From positions 1,984,001 to 2,048,000 of the forward strand of contig NZ_CP139971.1 in assembly GCF_034424545.1 (NCBI RefSeq): a stretch of 64,000 nt of DNA, read 5' to 3'. The position numbers were made by a program, and so were the translations under genes. This document shows, one piece after another, positions 45,298 to 54,900 of the stretch; position 1 is the stretch's first letter, and each line of letters starts with the position of its first letter. This DNA is from Trinickia caryophylli. GTDB lineage: Bacteria; Pseudomonadota; Gammaproteobacteria; Burkholderiales; Burkholderiaceae. The notes below the pieces were generated by a model. It ran no database searches, was not told where the DNA came from, and was given only the letters and a program-made list of their open reading frames with translations.

Positions 45298-47391
45298 ATG
45301 CGCGAAGATTCCGCTCTCGACCGGCTTGCCATCGATACGATCCGCACGCTTTCGATGGATGCGGTCCAAAAGGCGCGTTCGGGGCACCCCGGCACGCCGA
45401 TGGCGCTCGCGCCCGTCGTCTACCAGCTGTGGCAACGCCATCTCGTCTACGACCCCGAGGCGCCGCTGTGGCCGAACCGCGACCGCTTCGTGCTGTCGGT
45501 CGGCCATGCGTCGATGTTGATCTATTCGATGCTTCACCTGGCGAGCGTCAAGGCTGTCGACGAAGCGGGCCGGACGTTGCCCGAGCCGGCCGTCTCGCTC
45601 GACGACATCCGCCGTTTCAGGCAGCTCGACAGCAAGACCCCGGGCCACCCCGAATACCGCATCACCACAGGCGTCGAAACGACTACGGGGCCGCTCGGGC
45701 AAGGCCTGGGCAACAGTGTCGGGATGGCCATTGCGGGGCGATGGTACGGCGCCCGCTTCAATCGCGACGATCTCGCGCTCTTCGATTACCGCGTGTATGC
45801 GCTTTGCGGCGACGGCGATCTGATGGAAGGCGTCTCGCACGAGGCGGCTTCGCTTGCGGGTCATCTCGGGCTCGGCAATCTGACGTGGATCTACGACAGC
45901 AACCGCGTGACGATCGAAGGGCATACCGATCTGGCCTATAGCGACGACGTCGAGGCACGTTTTCGCGGCTATGGCTGGCACACCCTGCACGTGGACGATG
46001 CGAACGACATGGCCGCGCTCGATGCGGCGCTCGACGACGCGAAGGCGAGGACCGATGCGCCGACGCTGATCGTCGTCAAGAGCATCATCGGTTGGGGCGC
46101 GCCGAACAAGCAGGACACGGCGGCGGCGCATGGCGAGGCGCTTGGCGAAGACGAGGTGGTGCTGGCCAAGCGCGCTTATGGCTGGCCCGAGGACAAGACT
46201 TTTTATGTGCCTGCGCAGGTTCCCGGACGTTTCGCGGAGGGCGTAGGGGCGCGCGGTGCGCGCGCGCGGCAGGCGTGGGAGCAGCGGCGCGAGGCCTACG
46301 CGCGCCGCTATCCAGAGTTTGCGCGCGAGCTGGCGCAGATCGAGGCGCAGACGTTGCCCGACGGTTGGGACGCCGATATCCCGCGCTTCGCACCCGACGC
46401 GAAAGGCGACGCCACACGATCCACGGCAGGCGAGGTGCTGAATGCGATCGCGGCGCGCGTGCCCTGGCTGATCGGCGGTGCGGCCGATCTTGCCCCCTCC
46501 ACCAAAACGTTGCTGAAGTTCGAGGGTGCGGGCAGCATCGCGCGCGACAACCCGGGCGGGCGCAATCTGCACTTCGGTGTGCGCGAGCACGCGATGGGAG
46601 CCGTGGCCAATGGCTTGGCGCTCTCGAACCTGAGGCCGTTCGCGGCGACGTTTCTCATTTTCAGCGACTACATGAAGCCGCCGATCCGGCTCGCCGCGAT
46701 CATGGAGGTGCCGGTCGTCTTTGTTTTCACGCACGATTCGATCGGTCTCGGCGAAGATGGGCCGACTCACCAGCCGGTGGAGCAACTCGCGTCGCTGCGC
46801 GGCATTCCAGGGCTCACGGTGTTGCGTCCTGCCGATGCCAACGAGGTGGCCGAAGCGTGGCGCGTTGCGCTCTCCGATCCACGGCGCCCCGCTGCGCTCG
46901 TGCTCTCGCGCCAGCCCCTGCCCACGCTCGATCGCTCGCGTTATGCGTCGGCCGAGGGCTTGCGCCGCGGTGCGTATGTCCTGGCCGATCCGCCGGGCGG
47001 CGAGGCGCCGCAAGTGTTGCTGCTTGCGACCGGCAGCGAGGTGCCGGTCTGCATCGATGCCTACGAGCGTCTTACGCGCGAGGGAATTGCGGCACGTGTG
47101 ATTTCGATGCCCTCCTGGGACATCTTCGAGCGCCAGGACGATGCGTACAAGGACCACGTCCTGCCGCCCGAAGTCGAAGCACGGGTGGCTGTGGAGCAGG
47201 CCGCGACGATCGGCTGGGATCGCTACGTGGGCAGGACGGGTGCGAAGATCGTCATGCATACGTTCGGGGCGTCGGCCCCGATGCGCGATCTACAGAACAA
47301 GTTCGGCTTTACGCCCGAATGCGTGTATGAAGCGGCCAAACAGCAGATCGCGCGCACGGTGGCAAGCAAGGGGCTGCCGACCGGCGATTGA
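45298..47391 (+). CDS. tkt: Transketolase
   Basis: TPP-dependent transketolase of about 697 residues, transferring two-carbon units in the pentose phosphate pathway or Calvin-type cycles. The landmarks are ARSGHPGTPM, the TPP motif GDGDLMEGVSHEAASLAG, the transketolase signature (GEDGPTHQPVEQLASLR) and FGASAPMRDLQNKFGF. ATG 45298 begins the standard LDRLAIDTIRTLSMDAVQKA N-terminus; codons upstream are non-homologous. It is isolated from other pentose phosphate genes and set among small stress-type genes, so probably a second, condition-specific copy. Confidence 0.93.
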   Translation: MREDSALDRLAIDTIRTLSMDAVQKARSGHPGTPMALAPVVYQLWQRHLVYDPEAPLWPNRDRFVLSVGHASMLIYSMLHLASVKAVDEAGRTLPEPAVSLDDIRRFRQLDSKTPGHPEYRITTGVETTTGPLGQGLGNSVGMAIAGRWYGARFNRDDLALFDYRVYALCGDGDLMEGVSHEAASLAGHLGLGNLTWIYDSNRVTIEGHTDLAYSDDVEARFRGYGWHTLHVDDANDMAALDAALDDAKARTDAPTLIVVKSIIGWGAPNKQDTAAAHGEALGEDEVVLAKRAYGWPEDKTFYVPAQVPGRFAEGVGARGARARQAWEQRREAYARRYPEFARELAQIEAQTLPDGWDADIPRFAPDAKGDATRSTAGEVLNAIAARVPWLIGGAADLAPSTKTLLKFEGAGSIARDNPGGRNLHFGVREHAMGAVANGLALSNLRPFAATFLIFSDYMKPPIRLAAIMEVPVVFVFTHDSIGLGEDGPTHQPVEQLASLRGIPGLTVLRPADANEVAEAWRVALSDPRRPAALVLSRQPLPTLDRSRYASAEGLRRGAYVLADPPGGEAPQVLLLATGSEVPVCIDAYERLTREGIAARVISMPSWDIFERQDDAYKDHVLPPEVEARVAVEQAATIGWDRYVGRTGAKIVMHTFGASAPMRDLQNKFGFTPECVYEAAKQQIARTVASKGLPTGD

Positions 47392-47401
47392 CGAGCGCGG
47401 C

Positions 47402-47421
47402 GCGGCCGGCCTCTCGGCCGC
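47402..47421. terminator. Hairpin between convergent genes
   Basis: Perfect 7-bp stem (GCGGCCG / CGGCCGC) with a 6-base loop, 10 bases after the transketolase stop and before the convergent CBS gene end. There is no T-run. It is probably a shared transcription-ending hairpin. Confidence 0.4.
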
Positions 47422-47481
47422 TGCCGCTCGCGCGCGTGGGCCGTGCACCGCCAACGGAGGGCAGCGGCACGGCAGCGGTGC

Positions 47482-47913
47482 TCAGTGCGCGCGATCGGGA
47501 CCGGACGGCGACGATATCGCGCCCAACGTCGAAGACATATTGCCGTCCTCGTGGGTAGCCAGATCGCCGAGCGAGACGACGCCGACGAGGTGTTTTTCGT
47601 TGTCGACCACCGGCAGCCGCCGGATTTGCCGATCGGCCATCTTGTCATGCACGGCGTTGACGTCGTCATCTTCGAAACACCACGCAACCGGCTCACTGGC
47701 GATGCGCTCGACTGGTGACTCGAGGTCCATCCCCGCGGACACGGCGCGTACCGCGATGTCGCGGTCGGTCACCATGCCGACGAGCCGCTTGCCATCGCAA
47801 ACAGGCAACGCGCCCACGTTCAATTCGTCCATCATCCGCGCCGCGGCGCGTACCGTTTCGTTCGGGGCGAGTGTGACCGCGTCCCGGGTCATGACGTCTG
47901 CCACTCGTGTCAT
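47482..47913 (-). CDS. CBS-domain pair protein
   Basis: Protein of 143 residues consisting essentially of two tandem CBS domains: [25 protein letters not shown] start, [21 protein letters not shown] for the first, and [20 protein letters not shown] with [22 protein letters not shown] for the second. It resembles stand-alone CBS proteins such as mycobacterial Hrp1, which bind adenine nucleotides and respond to stress or hypoxia. ATG 47913 is chosen as the usual start of this family. It is convergent with transketolase. Confidence 0.87.
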   Translation of the reverse strand: MTRVADVMTRDAVTLAPNETVRAAARMMDELNVGALPVCDGKRLVGMVTDRDIAVRAVSAGMDLESPVERIASEPVAWCFEDDDVNAVHDKMADRQIRRLPVVDNEKHLVGVVSLGDLATHEDGNMSSTLGAISSPSGPDRAH

Positions 47914-48110
47914 GGTGTGCTCTCCTTCGCTTTGACGGGCTGCGCTTCGCGGCAGCCTCGTTGAATGATGCGATCGACAGGGGCCGCCGCCTCTCGACAG
48001 ACGGCCCCGTTGCCATGCGCCTGCCGCGCCCGCCAAGAGGGCGGCGGCCCGCGAGCGGCTGCAGGAAGACAGCACGCTTCGGCCGCCGCCTGGACGAGCG
48101 CGACCCGTGG

Positions 48111-48491
48111 TTACTGACGGCGCTGGTACGACGGGTCCTGCTGCGGGGTGGTGCCGTATCCGCCGGTCGTATTCGAGTTGGATGGGTTCGTATCGCCCGG
48201 CTGCATGGTCGAATTGCCCGAGCCGGTGCCCGTGGTGCCGGGGCTGCCGTAGCCGCCGCGATCGCGCTCGCGCTCGCGGGCGCTGCGATGGCTGCCGCGC
48301 GTCGACGGCTGGTTCAGCGTACTGCCCCCGGGCGTCGCGCCATAGCCCGGGCCGCCCACCGCACCGGAGTCGTTACCGCCGCCCGAGCCCGTGCCGCCCG
48401 CGCCGGTGCCGCCGCCAGCCTGGGCATAGGCGCCGCTCGCGCAAGCGAGGGCGAGTGCCGATACGAACAAGGCCTTCTTCGTGGCTTTCAT
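48111..48491 (-). CDS. Secreted glycine-rich protein
   Basis: Protein of about 126 residues: signal peptide ([22 protein letters not shown], cleavage after AYA) followed by a Gly, Ser, Thr, Asn-rich, probably disordered mature chain with an Arg/Glu/Asp patch ([12 protein letters not shown]). GGAGG lies seven bases before ATG 48491 (an adjacent ATG at 48494 is possible). It is probably periplasmic; function unknown. No cysteine in the mature part. Confidence 0.7.
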   Translation of the reverse strand: MKATKKALFVSALALACASGAYAQAGGGTGAGGTGSGGGNDSGAVGGPGYGATPGGSTLNQPSTRGSHRSARERERDRGGYGSPGTTGTGSGNSTMQPGDTNPSNSNTTGGYGTTPQQDPSYQRRQ

Positions 48492-48691
48492 CATGGTTCC
48501 TCCATCGAAAGTGCTTGTGTGATATGCGTCCGATTTGCACGCATGGAACGATGCGCAAAGGCCGTGCCTTTTTTCGTGCGGCGCGCCGGCAAAGCAGGAA
48601 CGTGGCTTGCGCGTGCTTCGGCTGCTTCCGATGCGGCTGGTGCGCGCGTGGATCGATGCGCGCGGCGGCTGCGCAGCCGAAGGAGAATGAA

Positions 48692-49081
48692 ATGACCGCC
48701 GCACTCGATGTCCGGCCGAGCGTCGTGGAAATCGAGCACGCGCTATCGAAAAGTTTCCCTTATCCGTCTACCGCGATTACGCACGTGACCGACTCCAGGG
48801 GCGTCGTGACGATCCGGGTGTCATGGGTGGCGTCTGCCGCGACCATGAGCATTCTCGATTCGCGCTGCGCATTGAATCTGGTGTTCGAGCCCGAGGCGAC
48901 CGCGCGTTACGCCGCGCTGCGCGGTGCCGATCGTCTGCGCGCGCGCGAAGGGCTCCGCACGCTCGCGGAGGATGAAGTGCGCGCACACCTGCCCACGGGA
49001 GACTCCGATCTGACCGAGTGCAATCTGACGGTTGGAGTGCGGGCGTCGACCATCGACGAGGCTGTTCGAGGGCGCGCGTGA
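48692..49081 (+). CDS. Hypothetical protein coupled to ABC transporter gene
   Basis: Soluble protein of 129 residues with alternating strands (AITHVTDSRGVVTIRVSWVA) and helices (RYAALRGADRLRAREGLRTL). No TM helix or signal. AAGGAG lies six bases before ATG 48692. Its stop (TGA) overlaps the GTG start of the ABC-receiver fusion gene as GTGA, so the two are almost certainly translated together. From memory it may belong to DUF3022, a Burkholderiaceae family without known function; this is uncertain. Confidence 0.75.
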   Translation: MTAALDVRPSVVEIEHALSKSFPYPSTAITHVTDSRGVVTIRVSWVASAATMSILDSRCALNLVFEPEATARYAALRGADRLRAREGLRTLAEDEVRAHLPTGDSDLTECNLTVGVRASTIDEAVRGRA

Positions 49082-51783
49082 ACGTCAGCGACCGACGTAC
49101 CGCGCAGCGCATGCGCACCCGCCTCAGGCGGCGCATCGCCGCCGACCTCTGGGAGGCGGTCTGGCGCTATCGCCGGGAGACGCTCGGCGCGGCTGCGCTG
49201 ATGGTTACGGCGAAACTGGCCGGCGTCTCGGTACCGCTGGTATTGCGCTCGATCATCGACGACCTGGGCCACCCGGCGCCGCTTGCACTCTTTCCGGTCT
49301 TTCTCGTGCTGGCCTATGCGCTGCTGCGGTTTCTCGGCGATGCGCTCGGCGAAGCCCGCGACGTCGTCTTCAGCACGGTCACGCAGCATACGGTCGCCTC
49401 GCTCGCCGAGCGCACGTTCGCACGCCTGCACCGGCTCGGCGCGCGTTTTCACGCGAAGCGGGAGACCGGGGCGATCGTGCGCGACGTGCAAAAAGGCACC
49501 GATGGCGTGGGATACCTGCTCGGCGTCGGTCTTTTCACGATCCTGCCTGCGCTCATCGAGATCGGCACCGTGATTGCGATCATCGCGACGAATTTCACGG
49601 TCGGCTTCAGCTGGATTATTTTTGCCACGCTGATCTGCTATGCGACGTATACAACGATCTTCACGCGGCGGCGCATGGTCGTACAGCGCGAGGTGAACCG
49701 GCTCGAATCGGCGGCCGACAGCCGGCTCGTCGACAGCATGCTCAACTACGACACCGTGAAGTACTTCGCCGCCGAAGAACTGGAGTCGGACCGATACCGC
49801 GGTGTGCTCTCGCATTGGGTCGTCGCACGGCTCAGAAATCAGCGTGCGCTGACCGCGCTGCATCTCGGCCAGAGCGCGGTGGTTTGCCTCGGTATCGCGG
49901 CGACGATGCTGCTCGCCGTGCAATACGTCACGGCCGGGCGTATGAGCCTGGGCGATCTCGTGCTCGTCAATGCCTACATCGTTCAGGTCTGTATGCCGCT
50001 CAACACGCTGGGCTTCGTCTTCCGCGAAACGAACGATGCGCTCGTGAACGTGGAGCGCATGTTCACCGTGCTCGCGGGCGAGAGTTTCGAAGAAGGCGCG
50101 GAGGCGGCCACGGACGAGGACCGCGACGAGCCCGGCGCGCCGCCGCTCGCCGTCACAGCTGGCGAGATCGCGTTCGAGCACGTGGAGTTCGGCTACGATC
50201 CCGCACGCCAGATCCTGCACGATGTCAGCTTTCGGGCGGCGCCAGGGCGCACGCTCGCCGTCGTCGGCGGCAGCGGATCGGGCAAATCCACGCTCGTACG
50301 CCTGCTCTTTCGTCTTTATGCGCCGAGCGCGGGGCGCGTGACGATCGACGGGCAGGACCTGCGCAACGTCACGCGCCGCTCGCTGCGCGAGGCGATCGGC
50401 ATCGTGCCGCAGGATACCGTGCTCTTCAACGAGACGATCGCCTACAACATCGGCTACGGGCGCACGCAGGCGACGCGCGCCGACATCGTGCGCGCCGCGC
50501 GCGCCGCGCAGCTCGACGAGTTCATCGAGCGCCTGCCCGACCATTACGACACGCGCGTCGGCGAACGCGGGCTGCGGCTCTCGGGCGGCGAGCGTCAGCG
50601 GATTGCGATCGCGCGCGCGTTCTTGAAGGACCCGCCGATCATCGTCTTCGACGAGGCCACGTCCGCGCTGGACACGCGCTCCGAACGTGCGATCCAAAAC
50701 GAGTTCCGCCGCCTCTCGGAGGGCCGGACGTCGATCGTGATCGCGCACCGGCTTTCGACGATCGTCGACGCCGACCGCATCCTCGTGATGGAGCACGGGC
50801 GCATCGTCGAGCAGGGCCGGCACGACGAACTGCTGGCGCGGCTCAATGGCGTCTATGCGCGGATGTGGGCGCTGCAGCGCGAGCAGGGTGAACTCGAGCA
50901 TGCACAGCGCCGATTCGCCGCGCATCCGCGGCAGATCGGGGAGCTGGCCGCGGCGATTGCCGGGCGCGTGGCAACCGAGGCCGCGGCGCGCGCAGTCACG
51001 TTCGATGTGGAGATTGCCGACCCGCTGTTGCCCGTGACCGGCGAGACGGAGGAAATCGAGCGCGTGGTGGCGATGCTCTGCGCGAACGAGATCGCGCATG
51101 CGGCGGCGGGCGAGCGCGTCGCATTGCGGGCGCAACGGGCGGAGAACGCCGCGTGGCTCGTCGCGTTCGGCGCTCGGCCGAAGCCAGCGCCGCTCACCGA
51201 CGAGCAGGCCGCCGATGCCGAGCAAGTGCTCGGCGCGGCCGGTGGCACGTTCATGCCCGCTTCGCTCGATGGCCGCGTAGCCTATGTGGCGGCGCTGCCG
51301 CTCGTGCCGGTGGTGCCGGTGGCTTCGCCGGCACGCGTGACCGAGACCGATGGCGCCGCGCAGACCGTTGCGGGTTCGGCGCCGCGGCTCGACGGTATCG
51401 CGGTACTGGCCATCGACGACGACGAGGAGGCTCGCGATGCCCTCGAGGCCGCACTCGTCGCGAATGGCGCGCGTGTGGCGCTGGCGGCGTCGGGCGAGGA
51501 TGCGATTCGGCGGCTGGCCGATACCGCGCCGACGCAGTGGCCGGAAGTGGTCGTGTGCGATGTCTCCCTGTGCGACGAGGACGGCTGCGACGTACTTTCC
51601 CGCATCCGCGAGGTGGCGCGGCAACGGACCGCGCCGCCGCCGCCCGCGATCGCGCTGACCGGCCATGCCGATGCCGCCACGCGTCGGCGCACGGAGGAAG
51701 CGGGCTTTGGTGCACACCTCGTGAAGCCCGTGCGCATCGATGCGCTGGCTGGGGAGATCCGCCGGCTTGCCGCGCACGCTTGA
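49078..51783 (+). CDS. ABC half-transporter fused to degenerate kinase ATPase and receiver domain
   Basis: Protein of about 901 residues with an unusual domain order. Residues about 30-330 form the six-helix exporter domain. Residues about 360-600 are an ABC ATPase with Walker A GGSGSGKST (about 397), LSGGERQ (about 501), Walker B IIVFDEAT and H-loop IAHRLS, most like ATM1/HMT1-type transporters. Residues about 640-745 resemble a histidine-kinase HATPase with an N-box-like stretch (VVAMLCANEIAHA, Asn670) but no recognisable G1 or G2 boxes. Residues about 770-900 are a complete receiver with AIDDDEE, Asp828 in VVVCDVSL, LTGHA and VKPVR. No HisKA is present. GTG 49078 overlaps the previous stop. 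Phosphorylation control of transport is inferred. Confidence 0.88.
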   Translation: MNVSDRRTAQRMRTRLRRRIAADLWEAVWRYRRETLGAAALMVTAKLAGVSVPLVLRSIIDDLGHPAPLALFPVFLVLAYALLRFLGDALGEARDVVFSTVTQHTVASLAERTFARLHRLGARFHAKRETGAIVRDVQKGTDGVGYLLGVGLFTILPALIEIGTVIAIIATNFTVGFSWIIFATLICYATYTTIFTRRRMVVQREVNRLESAADSRLVDSMLNYDTVKYFAAEELESDRYRGVLSHWVVARLRNQRALTALHLGQSAVVCLGIAATMLLAVQYVTAGRMSLGDLVLVNAYIVQVCMPLNTLGFVFRETNDALVNVERMFTVLAGESFEEGAEAATDEDRDEPGAPPLAVTAGEIAFEHVEFGYDPARQILHDVSFRAAPGRTLAVVGGSGSGKSTLVRLLFRLYAPSAGRVTIDGQDLRNVTRRSLREAIGIVPQDTVLFNETIAYNIGYGRTQATRADIVRAARAAQLDEFIERLPDHYDTRVGERGLRLSGGERQRIAIARAFLKDPPIIVFDEATSALDTRSERAIQNEFRRLSEGRTSIVIAHRLSTIVDADRILVMEHGRIVEQGRHDELLARLNGVYARMWALQREQGELEHAQRRFAAHPRQIGELAAAIAGRVATEAAARAVTFDVEIADPLLPVTGETEEIERVVAMLCANEIAHAAAGERVALRAQRAENAAWLVAFGARPKPAPLTDEQAADAEQVLGAAGGTFMPASLDGRVAYVAALPLVPVVPVASPARVTETDGAAQTVAGSAPRLDGIAVLAIDDDEEARDALEAALVANGARVALAASGEDAIRRLADTAPTQWPEVVVCDVSLCDEDGCDVLSRIREVARQRTAPPPPAIALTGHADAATRRRTEEAGFGAHLVKPVRIDALAGEIRRLAAHA

Positions 51784-51941
51784 TCACGTGCTGCCCCGAC
51801 GTCGATCTCGTCGGGATGGTTCGCGAACTACGGATTCAATGGAAGAATTTCGTCGAGGGCCACTTCGATCTGGCGCACGTGCGACATCGTCTTTTGCCGG
51901 TCGGGCGGCACATGGGCCGGCGTTCAGGCCACGCGCGCTGC

Positions 51942-54900
51942 TCAGGAAGACCAGCGTCGTTTGGGTTCCGCCGGGCGTTGCGCCGTCTGCTGCTTGTCGA
52001 ATGCCCGGCTCAACGCGTCATCTCCGACGTTGGCATGCGCGGCCGCGTCCGCTGCCGCGCGCGAGCCGGCGCCGTGCTCGTCCGGCACTTCGCCGCTGAA
52101 CACGAAATAGCCGTCCTCGGGATCGAGTGCGCCGATATCGAAGCCGTTGCCGATATCGATGCTCGACTCCCGGCCGGTGACGAACCTTACCCGCAGCCGC
52201 GTGAGGCCGGCCGAGCTGAACGTCTGCAACAGGGCGTCGATGACGCCCGCCGGCCGCGGCTCGTCGAGAAAGCCGCTCGGCCGCTCGAGGCTGACGGTGC
52301 CGCCGGGCCGGGTGACGCGCGCGACGTCGCCGAGTACCCCAGGGCGATCGGCCAGTGCCGGGCCGAACTCATGGCTCAGCAGGACGGAGTCGAAGCTGTC
52401 GTCGGCGATCGGCGAGAAGTCGTAATACGGGTTGTCGAGACGCAGGTTCGTGACTCGCGGCGTGGTGGGCCGTTGCGTCGAATGCGGCGCGCGATGATGC
52501 GGGCGCGGCTCGTTTGCCGCATCCTGCCGAACGGAGGACGCGCGCGGCGTATCGGCATGGTCAAAGCCGCGGTAGAGGGGCGTTGCCCGGAACGCCGTCA
52601 TCGGCGCGCCCACGCGCAGCGTCTCGCCGGTGAGGCGCGTCAGCCGCACGGTTGCCGTGCCGTCCGGCCAGACCAACAGCTTGTCCGGTGGCGCCCAGAC
52701 CGTTACTGGCCGCCCGGTGGCATCCGCGAGCCGCTGGGCCAGCGCGTCGGCGAACGCTGCGTTCGTACGCGGGCCGCGGCGCGCTTGCGCCGCGCGCAGC
52801 GGGGCGGCTTTCGGGGATCCGGCATAGCACGAATAGAGCGTGACGTCCTGTCCCGGTTCGAGCGAAGCCGCCACGCGTGCAGCCACGTCGTCGACGGTTA
52901 TCGGGTGACCGTCGGGTCCCAGCATCTCGTCGGGCGAAATGCCGTGGCCGAAGATGACGTGGTGTCCGGGCGGCGACATCAGGCCGCGCTCCCCGACCGC
53001 GTGCAACGGATCGTCGGGCGGCATCAGCAGCGTCTCGGCGGGACGCAGGAATTCGGGATGTTCGTTCGCGGAGAGGCCTGTGACGTCGTCGAAGCCCGGC
53101 TGTATCAGTGCGCGCCCGTCGCGCGCGAGCGTCGTAACCACGCCGCTGCCGTCGGCGAGCAGCGCACGCCGCGTATAGGCTTTGCTGTCCTTCGGATAGA
53201 TCGTCTGCGTTTTGCCCGACAGGTCTTCCTCCGTGCCGCGCGCCTCCCACTCCTCTGCCGTGAAGATACGATCGCCTTCGAGTACGACGGGCGGCTCGCG
53301 AAAGGGCTCGGGCAGGTTCCGCCCGGGCGGCTCGGGCGACAGCCGTGCGTTCGGCGATGCCGTTCCAGGTTCGTCGTCGGGCGCCCCGATGATGCCGTGC
53401 TGCTGCGTTCCCGGGTCGCCATCGTGCTCGCCGACGATAGGTTCGACCGGCGCGAGCCGATTGCTCGCGCGCGGAGTCTGGCGGCCGGCGCGCGGCCCGA
53501 CGATGGGATGCCCCCCTTGTTCGACGATCGGTAGTCCCGGCATGAACCGAAAGACGCGCGGCCCGTTGAGCACGGCGTCTTCGATCTTGCCCGTGCGATC
53601 GTAGGCGCCCGGTTCGACCACGAGCCCGGTCGTGTAGCCTGAGGCGGGCAGGCCGTTTTTGCCGAATGGCGAGCGCCAGGCAACGAAGCCGCTTCCGCCA
53701 TAGACGTCCACGCCCAGCACGTTCGCGAGCAATTGCGAGAGCGGGGTCAGGCGCGAGGCGGCACCGCATGCATAGAGGATGACCGGGGAGTGGCCGTCCC
53801 ATCCGGCGGCGTGGATCAGGTTGGCCATTTCCTCGGGATCGAACGCGCGCCCATTCGAGGCGGCGAACGCATCGGTCCAGGCATGGCAATACACGGCGAA
53901 ATGGCCGGGCGGCACCGGCAGCAGCGGCCGTTCGCCGGCAGGCAGCATATTCTCGGGCCGGCGCGGGTCGTCCGAATAGATGGCGAGGTCGGCTTCGCGG
54001 CGCGGGTAGGCCGCCCATTGCGTTTCGGCGTGGGTTGGCAACGCGTTGACCGCATCGATGCGGCGGCCGTTCTCCGCGCGGATCAAGGGCTTGCCCGGCG
54101 CGAAATTGCGCGGGTAGAGAATCCGAAGATCGCCTTCGAACTTCTCGTTCAGCGTCAGCGCAAGCCGGGTTCCGTTCGCATTGGGCGCGATCCGGCCGAC
54201 GATCGCGTCGGCGCCCACCGCCCTGTTCGGCAGCACGGCCGAGCGGTCGACGAGCGCGAGGCCGTAGCGCCCGGCGAGCACGCCGTCGCTGCCCACCATC
54301 AGCGCATCCTGGAACGAGCGGTAGCGTGTGACGTCCAGCGGCTCGCCCGCTTCGGTCGCACGCGCCGCCGCCGCAGGATTGGCGGACGCCGCGGCCCGGC
54401 GTTCGTCCACGCGTGCGGCGTGCAGGTCCGAGCCGAGATCGCCCTCGTCCGTCGCGGGCAAGCCTTCTTCTTCGGGCACCCGCGTGCGCCCTTGTTCGTC
54501 GCGCAGCGCGTAGACGTAGAATTGCACGCCGTCGAGGCCGCTGCCGCTCCGGAGTGCGGAGATGATGACCTGCTCGAGCAGCGCGGTGTTGGATCGCACG
54601 TTGGCGGGAATCGGCCATGACGCGGGCGCGGCTCCGGCACGGGCGGAAGACGGGGCCGCGAGCGGATCGGCGGAGTTCGCCTGCGTGCCGCCGTCGAGCG
54701 GCACCGCCCCGCTTTCGCCCTGGGAGTCGGGCGCGAGCCGAACGAGCAGCGAGCCGCCCGCGGCGTCTTCGCTTTGCAGCCCATCGTGCGCCATCGTCTG
54801 CCGGAGAGCGACTGCCTTCGCATCGAGGCCCTTGTCGATTTCGAAGAGATCGAGGCCATCGTTCCTGACGCCGCCCGCCTCGTTTTCGCCTTCGAGCGCG

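Noticed and set aside
44749..47259. 836-codon minus-strand frame antisense to transketolase
   Set aside because: It is an open-frame shadow of the high-GC transketolase gene. Only the final 77 codons (44749-44982) have a ribosome site and a recognisable domain.
51784..51941. Short open stretch (MVRELRIQWKNFVEG...) between the fusion gene and the giant gene
   Set aside because: It is only a fragment of an open frame that continues antisense to the giant gene, with no ribosome site or recognised family. I could not support it as a gene or remnant.
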